Below, in pieces: positions 45,689-55,961 of a DNA stretch of 64,000 nt. The DNA comes from Sphingobacterium sp. UGAL515B_05. GTDB lineage: Bacteria > Bacteroidota > Bacteroidia > Sphingobacteriales > Sphingobacteriaceae. The DNA lies in NCBI RefSeq assembly GCF_033097525.1, contig NZ_CP109907.1:5084001-5148000 (forward strand). The letters run 5' to 3'. Positions within the stretch are counted from its first letter, which is position 1; the number at the start of each line of letters is the position of its first letter. The translations under genes and the position numbers were made by a program. A model generated the notes under the pieces. That model saw nothing but the letters and a program-made list of their open reading frames with translations, had not been told where the DNA came from and ran no database searches.

Positions 45689-46264
45689 ATGAGCAAATTC
45701 TATTCATTCATTTCATTTCTATTTTTATTAGTTATTGTAATTTTTATAGCTTCCTGTAAATCGGGTTACACGCAGAATTTAAATGAAAAATACTTAATCA
45801 CTGAGCATAAATTAGATTCAATATTAACTAACAACGATACAAACATCGTTATAATGTATACCAGTTGGTGTAGTGGGTCAAAAGAAACGATTGATAATTT
45901 TTATGATGAGGTGTTGGATAGTATTAAATCACAAGGACTAGGAAAAAGAATTATCCTACTAATGGCAGATGAAAAAGTCGATACCAATCTTATCATTAAA
46001 CAAAGGTCACGAGGATATTTATCATATTGTCTTGAAGGTTCAGGAACCTCTGCTATAGAAAATAGGTCAGCAATAAAGGGCTTTATAGGTAAAATATTCC
46101 CGAACCAAGAGATTAGCTGGTTGGGTATTGGCTTTAAGATACCTGTAGAATTACTAATATCGAAAGATAGAAAAATACTGAATTCAGCTGATGAATTACT
46201 ACCTTTTAAGTATTGTTCAGAGCGTTTTTTAGGGATAAAAATTGGTCAGATTAGAGCAAATTAA
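45689..46264 (+). CDS. Thioredoxin-like lipoprotein
   Basis: 191 residues with a lipobox (FIASCKS) and a thioredoxin-like start of fold (VIMYTSWCSGSKETIDNF). A single Cys replaces the usual CxxC pair, so redox activity would be reduced or changed. The remainder, with PVELLISKDRKIL, fits a thioredoxin strand order. It ends six bases before the convergent barrel gene. The role is unknown; a periplasmic chaperone for the secretion or Rhs locus is possible. Confidence 0.65.
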   Translation: MSKFYSFISFLFLLVIVIFIASCKSGYTQNLNEKYLITEHKLDSILTNNDTNIVIMYTSWCSGSKETIDNFYDEVLDSIKSQGLGKRIILLMADEKVDTNLIIKQRSRGYLSYCLEGSGTSAIENRSAIKGFIGKIFPNQEISWLGIGFKIPVELLISKDRKILNSADELLPFKYCSERFLGIKIGQIRAN

Positions 46265-46270
46265 TAAAGC

Positions 46271-49186
46271 TCACAATCTCAACGAAAAATGCAGCATTGG
46301 TGACTGGCTGAAATTATACGGGAAAGCCAGATCCAGCCTGATGGGATAGCCTGCCAGTACCGTTTTGGCACTGATACCGAAACTGTGCCGCTGTTGCCAG
46401 GTTGCATCCGGTTTCCAGGTCTCTCTGGCCCAGGCTACATCTGCAAATGCCCCTAATTGCAATCGGTTCACGAAGGAATAGGGTGTTTTATAATCAAATA
46501 AACCATCGAATAGCTGTACATACACATCAGTATTCAGCAAGCCGTATACATTGCCATACAGGCTGTTCTGTTTGAATCCACGCAATTGCGTGACCAGACT
46601 CTGGAATACATATGGCGCCTGCTGGTTAAACAATACTGAGGAGTCCACTTTACCATTTACATTGTGATCGACACCACCAAAGGTATAGAGGATATGCTCC
46701 CCGCCGCCACTGTAGCCGGCTTTCAGTTGCGTAACCCAGTTGATGGCTTTATGTAATGGCTGATGCCATTCAAACTGGTTGCTGATCCCATAGGTAAATG
46801 CAGGATTTTTACTGCCGATCTGCATCATCACATCCAGCAGCAGTTTATTGTGAAAGCCACTGTAGAAGGCATTGTTGTGTGCCGTTGGTTTGAGGTGGTT
46901 ATGATTCAGGGCAACTGTATTCATATTCCATTGCTCGCCCAGTGCGGGATAGGGCAGACTGTACGGGTCTGTTGCGAGGAAAACGGTACGGCCTTTGCGA
47001 TACGCTATCGTTGCGCTGACCGCGCTATGATAGGTAAACGGATAATTAAAACCCAGCTCATAATAATAAGTTTTGACCTTGGCCGCAGCCGGATAGGGAT
47101 TACCCTGTGCATCTACCCATGTCTGTCTGGGATCAGGTTTCAGGCTTTCTACTTTCCGAAAATACAATCCATACCAGTCCAGTCGTTTCTGTTTGTTATG
47201 ATAGCGCACAAAGAAATCACTGCCCTCAGTACCGGCCGGTAATTTATAGCCTATACTGAACTGATGTTGTTCAAATATATCGCTGTAGCCACTACTGACC
47301 ATACCACCAATCTCCGGATATTTATACGTACCCAGATAGCCCTGATAGGGTTGCAGGCGATTGATGAAATAATCATTATTGATCGCTGCCTGAAACCAGA
47401 GACTATGTAATTGCAGTCGATAGGACTGTACCTGTTTCGGATCAAAAATGGCATAATCCTTTTGTGAACCAGTATCATTATTACTGCCTAAAACCTGCTG
47501 CAGGAAAGAATTTCTGCCCTGCGACTTATATTTCGCTTCCAGTGCAGCAATGCTGTCGTCTGTCTTCTTTTGTTTCAGGTAGGCCAGCAGCCAGGTTTTC
47601 TGATGTGGTGCCAATGAAGTATCTGTAGCAGATAATGCGGCTTGCAATTGCTGTTCAAATACAGTGCTGTCGCTGATCAGCAGCTGCTCTGCCTTGCCTT
47701 CCATCGCATTACTGTACCAGCCATAAGCCTTGCCTTTAATGGTATCGGCGACAATGCTATCTTTTGTCCGGCCATTCTTTTTCACTTTAACCAGATCGGG
47801 ATAACCGCTATAGTAGCGTATTGTACCGGTTGATCGGTCTGTGGTCAGCATAGTATTATCAGAGAGATCATTGGTTACCGGAATCACTTTCAGGCTGCCG
47901 GGCAGGAAACGGATAACATCACTTCTGCCTTTTGTATACGCTGTCATCAGCCACGCTCTTTCGCTCACTGCTTCAAAACTACTGATGCCATCTATACCGC
48001 GGGGCAATGTGCTGCTCCTGATGTGTGCTCCGGTGCTGGAATATTCCAATACCTGCATCTTGCCCTTTTCTGGGGCTATGATATAGATGCGTCGCGCACT
48101 TACCTGCACCAGCGGGTAGTTGTCCCAGTTGTAATTGCTGATCCAGGAGGGTAGTAAATAGGTATATAATTTCTTTGGCTTCTGTCCCGCCTGTTGCAGC
48201 CACACCGTGCGGCTTTCAGTATTTTGTCTGATCCATAATGCAGAAGAAGTATCTGCATTAGTCCATACCAATCGGGCCTGATGATGCTCCTGCAAAGAGT
48301 CTGCGTATGATAGTACCGGGCTTGTAACAGTATCATTCATCTGCGGCGCTTGTCCGTAGCGGCTGTACATAAATGCCAGATACAAATCCTGTAATTGTGT
48401 GAAAGAGCGCTTACAGACCAGGCGTACGGCTACCGAAAAAGTCTTTTTCTTACGCAGCTGAAACAGGATTTGCTTAACGGCATCTTTGCGATAGGTCTGT
48501 TCCAGAAAATAACAAAACCCTTTTACCGCAATGAGCTGTTGCTCCGGTGCCGTCTGCATCACCGCAGACCATGTCGGAAATGCCTGTCGGTAATACCATT
48601 GGTATAACATTTCATTATCGGTCAGCGAAAATCCGGCGGCCAGGTATTGTATACATCCCTCTTTAAACCACTGCCAGTCCTGCTCACTGGCCGTACTGCG
48701 TATATCGGTACCATTGATATACCCAAAGGATTGCTGCCACATATTGCGCACAAAGGCTATGCGCAGCTGAGCTGTAAAGTCTTTATAACTGCCATTAAAT
48801 CCCAGTACGATCCGGTTACCTTGCTTAGCGATGGTCGGGAAAGCCTGTGTTCCGGCATCCCAGCTGCCGATACGCGATTCGTACGCCTGGCTTACCGATG
48901 GGTATATAATGAGGCTGGGTATACCTTTTAGCGACATGCCTGTTCTCTTTTCTACCATTGCCTTCTCCTGCATAAAGTGCGCCAGGGTATATGCGCAGAC
49001 GCTATCCATTCCGGTTGGGTAGTAGATATGTGCCGCAGGGGTGCGGTACATTTGCCAGCGCCAGTGGTGGTATGGCATACGGTATGCAGGCACCAGCAGG
49101 TTCAGTGCCGGAACAGTTTGCTGTGCAATCATTATTCCTGGCAGAATAATCAGATATAAAAGAGTAAGAAGTCGAGCAAACCTCAT
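46271..49186 (-). CDS. Large outer-membrane barrel protein with degenerate peptidase-MA-like part
   Basis: About 970 residues. I choose the ATG at 49186 because it gives a clean signal peptide (MRFARLLTLLYLIILPGIMI); an in-frame start at 49270 would add 28 residues. Residues 35-230 look like a peptidase-MA-like domain (HIYYPTGMDSVC, SLIIYPS), but no HExxH is found where expected, so it is probably inactive. Then comes a beta-propeller-like part and, from about residue 620, a Tyr-rich barrel ending MLHFSLRL, a typical C-terminal outer-membrane signal. It is convergent with the 45689 gene and head-to-head with the 49270 gene. I infer a surface role tied to the Rhs locus. Confidence 0.7.
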   Translation of the reverse strand: MRFARLLTLLYLIILPGIMIAQQTVPALNLLVPAYRMPYHHWRWQMYRTPAAHIYYPTGMDSVCAYTLAHFMQEKAMVEKRTGMSLKGIPSLIIYPSVSQAYESRIGSWDAGTQAFPTIAKQGNRIVLGFNGSYKDFTAQLRIAFVRNMWQQSFGYINGTDIRSTASEQDWQWFKEGCIQYLAAGFSLTDNEMLYQWYYRQAFPTWSAVMQTAPEQQLIAVKGFCYFLEQTYRKDAVKQILFQLRKKKTFSVAVRLVCKRSFTQLQDLYLAFMYSRYGQAPQMNDTVTSPVLSYADSLQEHHQARLVWTNADTSSALWIRQNTESRTVWLQQAGQKPKKLYTYLLPSWISNYNWDNYPLVQVSARRIYIIAPEKGKMQVLEYSSTGAHIRSSTLPRGIDGISSFEAVSERAWLMTAYTKGRSDVIRFLPGSLKVIPVTNDLSDNTMLTTDRSTGTIRYYSGYPDLVKVKKNGRTKDSIVADTIKGKAYGWYSNAMEGKAEQLLISDSTVFEQQLQAALSATDTSLAPHQKTWLLAYLKQKKTDDSIAALEAKYKSQGRNSFLQQVLGSNNDTGSQKDYAIFDPKQVQSYRLQLHSLWFQAAINNDYFINRLQPYQGYLGTYKYPEIGGMVSSGYSDIFEQHQFSIGYKLPAGTEGSDFFVRYHNKQKRLDWYGLYFRKVESLKPDPRQTWVDAQGNPYPAAAKVKTYYYELGFNYPFTYHSAVSATIAYRKGRTVFLATDPYSLPYPALGEQWNMNTVALNHNHLKPTAHNNAFYSGFHNKLLLDVMMQIGSKNPAFTYGISNQFEWHQPLHKAINWVTQLKAGYSGGGEHILYTFGGVDHNVNGKVDSSVLFNQQAPYVFQSLVTQLRGFKQNSLYGNVYGLLNTDVYVQLFDGLFDYKTPYSFVNRLQLGAFADVAWARETWKPDATWQQRHSFGISAKTVLAGYPIRLDLAFPYNFSQSPMLHFSLRL

Positions 49187-49269
49187 ATGAAGGATTTGAG
49201 CAAAGTAATTATAAAATGAATAATTTGCATTTGTTTTACCAAAATCTAACCTGCTATTCCCTTTTTCCA

Positions 49270-50184
49270 ATGAATCTAAAAATTAGTATTAGACCCATAT
49301 TTTTTAATTTTACAAGTAAAGGTGGCGTCATAATTTGTCTTAGCCTTCCTGCAATTTTGCTTTCAACAAAAGGATCAATATATGCACAGGATAAAGTATG
49401 GCAATCTATCAAAGGAAAAAAAATTGATTTACAGCAACATGCACGATCGGGACAAAACCGAGCAAAAAGCAAAATGGATCAATTCAAATATGGGGGCACC
49501 GATAATTCATACAATCAGGCTTTGTATATTGGTGGCCGGTTACATACAAATGGCTGGAGCGGGCAGGTTCACTATCATTTTCAGAAAGGCAACCATAGTC
49601 AAAACATTGTTCGTTTCCAGTTTGCCGAAATCAGGCATGAAAAGGAAATTCGACAACAGCGGCAGGATACGGTTTATCGCTCTTTGGCGTCCTACAGGCC
49701 CTATATTTTTGGTAAACAGTTTAAAGTCTACACAACTCAACTGGGTTATGGTCGCCAGTGGACGATTTTTCCATCACTGATACAAGGTAATATTAGCCTA
49801 AATGCGAGTTTGGAAGCAGGATTATCGATGACCCTGCTCAAGCCCGTATACCTGGACTTGTTACGCTATGATGCCCTGAACCAGGCCTATGCCAGTTCTG
49901 AATCCTGCAACACGTCCAACCAGGAACTGTTCCTGAGCCGTAACCGCATACTGGGTGCAGACAAATGGAGTAAAGGGCTTAGTGAATTGCGCTATATACC
50001 CGGTATTTATATCAGTCCATCTGTTATATTGAGTCCGGATAAACCAACCGGTTTTGTACAGCAATTCCAGATCGGGGCACAGCTGGCCTGTTATACTAAG
50101 GCTATTCCTGTATTGCTTCAACAAAAAAACACTTTCTGGCAGGCTTCCTTCTTTGTAGGATTTAGTTTGGGGAAAAGGTGGTAA
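49270..50184 (+). CDS. Outer-membrane beta-barrel protein
   Basis: About 304 residues from the ATG at 49270, chosen because it yields the signal peptide (ISIRPIFFNF, ICLSLPAILLSTKGSIYAQ); a start at 49216 adds 18 residues. The mature part has alternating strands with aromatic girdles (LYIGGRLHTNGWSGQVHYHF, ASFFVGFSLGKRW at the end), so it is a small barrel in the outer membrane. Its family is not recognised. It is divergent from the large barrel gene with 83 bases between the starts. Confidence 0.65.
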   Translation: MNLKISIRPIFFNFTSKGGVIICLSLPAILLSTKGSIYAQDKVWQSIKGKKIDLQQHARSGQNRAKSKMDQFKYGGTDNSYNQALYIGGRLHTNGWSGQVHYHFQKGNHSQNIVRFQFAEIRHEKEIRQQRQDTVYRSLASYRPYIFGKQFKVYTTQLGYGRQWTIFPSLIQGNISLNASLEAGLSMTLLKPVYLDLLRYDALNQAYASSESCNTSNQELFLSRNRILGADKWSKGLSELRYIPGIYISPSVILSPDKPTGFVQQFQIGAQLACYTKAIPVLLQQKNTFWQASFFVGFSLGKRW

Positions 50185-50205
50185 GGAGCTATTTTGCTTA
50201 ATTAC

Positions 50206-50571
50206 TTATTTCCCCTCATTTTGTAAGGCATCCTTAATTACTTCAATAACGCGAGATATATTCTCATCGTCGGCAAAAAAATTATTCATTGTTTTTGTAT
50301 TGTTATTGTTGTGATTACCGTTAACACCACCTTTATTGTGATTATAGCTCTGATGGTATGTTGTTGATGATGGGATGATTTCCCCAAGGGTTACGTTGAA
50401 TATCTGGGAAAGCAATTCGACTCTGGAAAGTGTAATTTCTACATGGCCGTTTTCCAGTTGGCTATATGCCCCCCTTGAAATTTGTAAGGCTTGAGCTACT
50501 GCTTCAGCAGTTAATCCATTTTTTGTACGTAAATCTTTAATCTTTGAGGCAGTTAATTGATTAATATTCAT
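50206..50571 (-). CDS. XRE-family transcriptional regulator
   Basis: 121 residues. The N-terminal 65 residues are an XRE/Cro-CI helix-turn-helix (NGLTAEAVAQALQISRGAYS then QLENGHVEITLSR). The C-terminal part is Asn/His-rich and ends in a short helix that may mediate dimers. An inverted repeat of its own promoter (50576-50613) and a second small one lie just upstream. It is convergent with the 49270 gene and divergent from the 50740 gene. Confidence 0.88.
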   Translation of the reverse strand: MNINQLTASKIKDLRTKNGLTAEAVAQALQISRGAYSQLENGHVEITLSRVELLSQIFNVTLGEIIPSSTTYHQSYNHNKGGVNGNHNNNNTKTMNNFFADDENISRVIEVIKDALQNEGK

Positions 50572-50575
50572 TGTA

Positions 50576-50637
50576 TGTTAGTTTAACAAAACAAAGGTAA
50601 TGCTAAACTAACAAATTAAATACTAAAAACTTTAGTA
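50576..50637. promoter_or_regulatory. Operator region of the XRE regulator
   Basis: TGTTAGTTTA (50576-50585) and TAAACTAACA (50604-50613) are perfect 10-bp complements. TACTAAA (50621-50627) and TTTAGTA (50631-50637) form a second palindrome. Both lie between the divergent XRE gene and the 50740 gene, consistent with autoregulation and control of the Rhs locus. Confidence 0.6.
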
Positions 50638-50739
50638 ATGAATAAAATTACTTTTAGTTTTGTTCCCAGTGAAGAGAAAAATAAAGATTATTTCAATTAT
50701 CTGATTCAAATTTAGAATTTACAAACAAGTGCTTTCTTT

Positions 50740-50997
50740 ATGAGATTAAATTTGACGCTGGCTAAATTGCTTTTGGCTGTTACATTACTTCTTGTGGTAT
50801 CAATTTCGACTTTATGTTTGGGAATTTACCGAAGACTTATTGAAAACGGGAAAAATAACAGTAAAAATATGGGTGTTTTTCCCAAAATGCCATTATTGGA
50901 TGGTTATAATTTTGCGCAACCAAAAAATTTCCGATCACAGTTACAAGATTTTGATTATCATGGCTCAAATGATTATGTTAAAAAATCTTTAAAATGA
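50740..50997 (+). CDS. Small single-pass membrane protein
   Basis: 85 residues with one N-terminal membrane helix (LAKLLLAVTLLLVVSISTLC) and a polar C-terminal 55 residues. No family recognised. It stands ahead of the Rhs locus and after the XRE regulator. Confidence 0.5.
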   Translation: MRLNLTLAKLLLAVTLLLVVSISTLCLGIYRRLIENGKNNSKNMGVFPKMPLLDGYNFAQPKNFRSQLQDFDYHGSNDYVKKSLK

Positions 50998-51118
50998 AGT
51001 AGAGGAAATCTTTTAGTTTTCCTAAAAACTATATAGTTTAGACTTGAATTTTGTTCTCTTTTACCGGTATTCTAACGCTAAAAAATATCCATATCCTAAT
51101 TTTTCTAAATTCCGTTAG

Positions 51119-52633
51119 TTGAACATTTGCTGCATTTTGCTTTGTTTCCTCACGTTCTGTTGTATAAGTCCTTCTTATGCCCAGATGGATCAGGTAATAA
51201 GTGGAGATTCTACAGAAATAGTACATGCAGCTGAAGTATATATACAGAAGCAATACCACCAGCACTTGCAATACCAGCAGAAAGCCTCCCGCAGCCAGCA
51301 ACGCATGCTGCGCAGGCTACAGCGGCAGGAATCCCGTTTAGCGGACAAACTGCGCCGGGGCGACAGTACACTGTATGCACAGTATCAGCAATTAAATGCG
51401 GCCGACTTTGACAGCCTGCGTAAAACGGCTGCGGATACGGCATTGCTGTACAAGCTGGCCGGTACACAACCAGTCAAAGCACTGGACAGCCTCAAGAAAA
51501 TACAATCCTTTATACAGCAGAAAATACCCGGCAGCACGGGTTTATCTGTACCCGGCATGGATCAGCTCAACAGTCAGCTGAATGCACAGGATTATCTGAA
51601 GAGCCAGGTCAAAAAGCGCAGCGATGCCCTGATCCGTTTACTGGGACAGTCAGCTTTCGCATCTCAACTGGGCAGGCTCAACAAAGCCTATGGCTATGGA
51701 ACACAGCAGATCGGGTACTGGAAGAAGATTGTGCAGGACCCTGATGCAGCTGAGGAGAAAGCCCTTGATCTGCTAAAGGGTATAGAAGGCTTTGATGAAA
51801 TGCTGTCCCGTTCCTCATTGCCCGGCATGTCTTCCGGAAATCTGAGTGAACAGGACCTGAAGCAGATGGGCTACCAGACCAAATCTTCGGTGAATGCCGC
51901 ACTGGAACAACAGTTTGGCAATCAGTTACAACAGGTACAGCAACAGGCTGCACAGCAGGTGCAGGACTACAGCAAACAACTGGGACTGGAAAAACAAGCC
52001 GCCAAAGTAAAGCAGGCGGCACAAACGATTAATGAGGCAAAGAACACGATAAAAGACACCAAAGATAAAGTCCAGCAGGCAAGGAAAGGCTTGCGCAATC
52101 CACTGGATGATCTGAAAAATCCGATGCGGGGCATACCTTTCTGGCAACGCTGGGAGTACCAGTACAACCTGCAGACGCAACGGGCAGCACCTAACGGACA
52201 GAAGCCGGTGATGCTACAGGCAGGTTTGAATGCCGCTTATCGACATAGCCGCCGCATCAGCATAGGTATAGGGCTGGATGCCAGCCTGGGCCTGGGTCGC
52301 GACTGGCAGCACCTGAAGCTGAGTTATGAAGGTGTAACTACACGTGTATTCCTCGACGGGCAGCTGATCTGGGGCATCAGCCTGCAGGGTGGATATGAGA
52401 AAAGCCTCAAACCCCTCAACCGGCCTTATGTACAGCTACAGGAGCGTTATGGCAATGCTTCCAATGTACGTACCGCTATGGGATTGCTACAGGATGCCGC
52501 ATACATAGGATTAATGAAGACCTATCGCATCAGCCGCAATCAGCAGGGCACCTTCCTGATCGGCTATAACTTCCTCAATGATAAAACCGGCATCAACAGC
52601 CCCTGGATCATCCGGCTGGGCTATAAAATATAA
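51119..52633 (+). CDS. Coiled-coil and outer-membrane barrel protein with a TTG start
   Basis: 504 residues starting at a TTG placed directly after an in-frame TAG (51116-51118), so no ATG extension is possible; the next Met (residue 23) would lose the signal peptide (ICCILLCFLTFCCISPSYAQ). The mature part is a long Gln-rich coiled coil (residues 35-320) ending in a beta-barrel-like domain (GIGLDASLGLGRDWQHLKLS, then a C-terminal LGYKI). Its stop is followed directly by the first Rhs-like gene, so they are co-transcribed. Barrel plus coiled coil suggests an export or scaffold partner of the Rhs proteins. Confidence 0.7.
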   Translation: MNICCILLCFLTFCCISPSYAQMDQVISGDSTEIVHAAEVYIQKQYHQHLQYQQKASRSQQRMLRRLQRQESRLADKLRRGDSTLYAQYQQLNAADFDSLRKTAADTALLYKLAGTQPVKALDSLKKIQSFIQQKIPGSTGLSVPGMDQLNSQLNAQDYLKSQVKKRSDALIRLLGQSAFASQLGRLNKAYGYGTQQIGYWKKIVQDPDAAEEKALDLLKGIEGFDEMLSRSSLPGMSSGNLSEQDLKQMGYQTKSSVNAALEQQFGNQLQQVQQQAAQQVQDYSKQLGLEKQAAKVKQAAQTINEAKNTIKDTKDKVQQARKGLRNPLDDLKNPMRGIPFWQRWEYQYNLQTQRAAPNGQKPVMLQAGLNAAYRHSRRISIGIGLDASLGLGRDWQHLKLSYEGVTTRVFLDGQLIWGISLQGGYEKSLKPLNRPYVQLQERYGNASNVRTAMGLLQDAAYIGLMKTYRISRNQQGTFLIGYNFLNDKTGINSPWIIRLGYKI

Positions 52634-52666
52634 ATGAGCAACCTAAAACATAAAGAAAGTAAGTTT

Positions 52667-55600
52667 ATGAACAGTAAAAAAATTGGAGTGTTAAGTTTAC
52701 TACTAATCACTTCAAGCTTAAAAATCCTCGCTCAGCAGCCGAGTACAGAAAATCCGACCAAGCTGGACGTCAATATCAAAACACCTAATGCCGCCAGCAT
52801 AGAACGGTACGGCAATATCCCGGTCAGTATGTATACCGGTGTGCCCAACATCAGTATTCCGCTACATGTGATCAGTGTGGGTAAACACGTATTACCTATC
52901 TCTGCATCTTACCATGCTTCCGGTATTAAGGTCAATGATCTGTCCGGGGACATAGGTCTGGGATGGAACCTATCGGCAAACTATTCCATATCCAGAACCT
53001 TGCGTGGGCGCACAGATGAAGGACCAATGGGATACCTGGACCCTAATGGCGGTGCCAATTTAATTCCGTCCAATTATACCTTGTCAAATGATTTCACTAT
53101 TGATACCTTCCGTGCTGTGGCAAACGGTACCTGGGATGCACAGCCAGATGAATTCAATTTCAACATAGAAGGCTATTCCGGTAAATTCATCCTGGCCAAT
53201 AATAAGGTTATAGTAATCCCCGATCAGGATATTAAAGTAGCATACACCATTACCTCAGGTGCGTTCAGTTTTGTACTTACAGATCCCAAAGGGATAAATT
53301 ACTATTTCGATGTACGATCCGAAATGTCCGTTACAGATTGTAGCGGAGACGTTAACTCCTATACCTCCAGGTGGCAGGTCAGTAAAATCGAATTCCCTGA
53401 TACTAAAGATGTGGTTACCTATACGTACGCCAATGCTACGGAAACGATTTCCCAAACATCAGAAAGCCGGAACTATGATTATGGCAATACAACCCCTGAT
53501 CCGGTTAAAACAAAGCAGTGCGTCAATTATACCACAACAATCGAAAAGAAAGTATCTGAGATCACATTTCCAACCGGAAAAATCAGCTTTGATTATTCCA
53601 TACCTAAATATGACCTGTCTGGTACCTACGGTATCGGTTCGATGCAGGTAAAAGACCTGCAGAATGCTGTTCAGAAAAAAGTAGTATTCAACTATACTTA
53701 TTATAACCCATCGTCCAGCGATCCTTTAGCCAAGAAACTGAAACTCGATAATGTTACGTTTAATGAGCAAGCCACTAACCTGGTGAACAAATATGCCTTC
53801 GAGTATAATAGCGGAACGATCCCGGCCTATGGCGCTAAATCACAGGACATCTGGGGTTATTATAATGGTGCGAATAATACCAGCCTTATTCCTGGAAATA
53901 CATTCCAGCTATATGATGCGCAGGGAATGCCCTTCACCGTGCCCGGTGGAGATCGCAGCGTAAATCCATCCGTGTCAGCAAATGGTATTTTGACCAAAAT
54001 TACTTTTCCTACAGGTGGTTATACACAATTTGAATATGAACCTAATAAAGCCGGATACCGATGTGGTTACAGTACCATTCACGATTCCATTTTTATAACG
54101 GTACCATACAATGCTACTGCTCAGTGCAAAGGAAATACTGCCCCATATCAACAATCAAATTATGTAGATTTTGTGGCACCATACGCGCAGCAAACCTATA
54201 TTGTAGTCGAAACCAATCAATTCAATTGTACCGGCGATACCCGTCAGTATACCCTAACCGATTTAACGACCAGTCAGGTTGTGTCTCAGGATGATAATAA
54301 TGACCCTAATGTCGATATTATTGCCGGCCATACCTACCGTCTATCGGTAAACACAAACTGCGAAAACGCAGAGGCCAACACACTGGACTGCCTGGAAAAA
54401 CTAAAAGCAACTATATACATCAAACAATTTAGCGGAAACTTCCAGGACTATGCATACACCGGGGGGCTGAGGGTAAAGAAGATCACCGATTATGATTACT
54501 TCAGCAATACCAATACGGTCAGGACATATGATTATACCATGCCGGGTGAACCCGGCAGATCCAGCGGCGTAATGGTATTTGCACCAAAATATGATTATAC
54601 CTATACTTATGATTTTGATCTGAATGCATATAAGATCGGTAATCTTCAGCCCGGAGAATATTATGTTCCTAATATCATCTTAAAAACCTCTTATGCCTAT
54701 ACATCTGATGCAGGTAATACCACCCAGAGTGGCGGCAATAGTATAGGGTACAGTTATGTAAGAGAAGTTATCGGCGATCAGGGAGCTGGTGGCAGTACCT
54801 TGAATAAATATAACCTGCAGTTCACTAATTGCGGTTTCGGTTATCCGTTTGTTCCGGTTACCAACTATAGCCATCGCGATGGTAAACTGGCAGAAAGTAA
54901 ATCTTATTCCGCTGCCGGAACTTTATTGGAACAGTCTAACAATTATTATTCCTTCATTGCCAATGATGAGATCAGGGGATGGAAAGCATCCTATCAGAAA
55001 ATGAGGGCCTATACGCTTTATGGCAACCCTAATGATGATAAATTCCGGGGTCAGCATTACTATTACAAAAGCGAAAAAGAACACCTGGACAGCACCGTGG
55101 TAACCCAATATTATGAAGGCAATACTGTTGCACAGAAACAAACATACCTGTACGGTACCAGCAGCTATTACCCGTACCAGATCACTACTTCAGGCTCTAA
55201 TGAAGAGACGGTTACCCAAACCACACGCAGGGCAGCAGACTTTACGGTAAGTGCAAGTGGCACTTTAACCGGTGTTACCCAGGTCCTGAAATACATGAAA
55301 GACAATCACCTGAACGATTATGTGATCGAGTCCTACAGCCAGGTGAATGGCAATGCCACTGGTGGCTACATCAATGAGTATGGCTTGTACACCGTAGGCG
55401 GTAACGACCTGGTCATGCCCACAACATTGTACCGACTGAAGAACGGCAGCAGTATCAGTAACTATACACCGCTGTCTTTAAGTATTAGCAGCAATACCGC
55501 TACACTGATTAAGGATAGCCGTTACGAACAAGAAGCCGCCTACAGCAATTTCAATGCACAGGGTAATCCTGGCCGCCTGGTGGATAAGTCCGGAGAAAGC

Positions 55601-55945
55601 AGCTTGTTATGGGGATATGATGGAAAATATATGGTCGCCCGTTTAGATCATATTGATTATAACGCCTTACAGACCTATTTATCCAATAACCCATCTATCC
55701 AGCAAACGCTCGACAACCCTGCTACAGCAACAGCATTACTCACTGCTGTACAGCAATTGAGAACAGCATTCCCACAAGCTATGATCAGCGGGTATACTTA
55801 CCTGCCGGGTATTGGTGTTAGTTCGATCAGTGATGCCAATAACCAGGTCAGTACCTATGAGTACGATAACCTGGGCAGGCTCTTACGCATCAAAGATGCC
55901 AATGGTAACCTGATCAGAACTAATGAATATCAATACCAGAATTAA
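52667..55945 (+). CDS. Rhs-like shell protein 1
   Basis: About 1092 residues from the ATG at 52667, which places a signal peptide (MNSKKIGVLSLLLITSSLKI) at the start; 52634 would add 11 residues. The mature N-terminus has the pattern IERYGNIPVSMYTGVPNISI and GDIGLGWNLSANYSISR, shared with the 55962 product and typical of Bacteroidota Rhs-associated proteins. The body is beta-rich. The C-terminal 120 residues end in a YD-type turn (YEYDNLGRLLRI) and are nearly the same as in the next gene. Likely a surface or export shell for the Rhs toxin. Confidence 0.78.
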   Translation: MNSKKIGVLSLLLITSSLKILAQQPSTENPTKLDVNIKTPNAASIERYGNIPVSMYTGVPNISIPLHVISVGKHVLPISASYHASGIKVNDLSGDIGLGWNLSANYSISRTLRGRTDEGPMGYLDPNGGANLIPSNYTLSNDFTIDTFRAVANGTWDAQPDEFNFNIEGYSGKFILANNKVIVIPDQDIKVAYTITSGAFSFVLTDPKGINYYFDVRSEMSVTDCSGDVNSYTSRWQVSKIEFPDTKDVVTYTYANATETISQTSESRNYDYGNTTPDPVKTKQCVNYTTTIEKKVSEITFPTGKISFDYSIPKYDLSGTYGIGSMQVKDLQNAVQKKVVFNYTYYNPSSSDPLAKKLKLDNVTFNEQATNLVNKYAFEYNSGTIPAYGAKSQDIWGYYNGANNTSLIPGNTFQLYDAQGMPFTVPGGDRSVNPSVSANGILTKITFPTGGYTQFEYEPNKAGYRCGYSTIHDSIFITVPYNATAQCKGNTAPYQQSNYVDFVAPYAQQTYIVVETNQFNCTGDTRQYTLTDLTTSQVVSQDDNNDPNVDIIAGHTYRLSVNTNCENAEANTLDCLEKLKATIYIKQFSGNFQDYAYTGGLRVKKITDYDYFSNTNTVRTYDYTMPGEPGRSSGVMVFAPKYDYTYTYDFDLNAYKIGNLQPGEYYVPNIILKTSYAYTSDAGNTTQSGGNSIGYSYVREVIGDQGAGGSTLNKYNLQFTNCGFGYPFVPVTNYSHRDGKLAESKSYSAAGTLLEQSNNYYSFIANDEIRGWKASYQKMRAYTLYGNPNDDKFRGQHYYYKSEKEHLDSTVVTQYYEGNTVAQKQTYLYGTSSYYPYQITTSGSNEETVTQTTRRAADFTVSASGTLTGVTQVLKYMKDNHLNDYVIESYSQVNGNATGGYINEYGLYTVGGNDLVMPTTLYRLKNGSSISNYTPLSLSISSNTATLIKDSRYEQEAAYSNFNAQGNPGRLVDKSGESSLLWGYDGKYMVARLDHIDYNALQTYLSNNPSIQQTLDNPATATALLTAVQQLRTAFPQAMISGYTYLPGIGVSSISDANNQVSTYEYDNLGRLLRIKDANGNLIRTNEYQYQN

Positions 55946-55961
55946 GAATAAAAATATTTAT

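Noticed and set aside
48733..48813. Search for CRISPR-like arrays
   Set aside because: The only regular tandem repeats are at 8733-8813 and 9316-9355, both without spacers. No cas gene is present.
46271..49186. Active peptidase-MA enzyme
   Set aside because: The expected HExxH is absent at the aligned region, so only the fold resemblance is retained.
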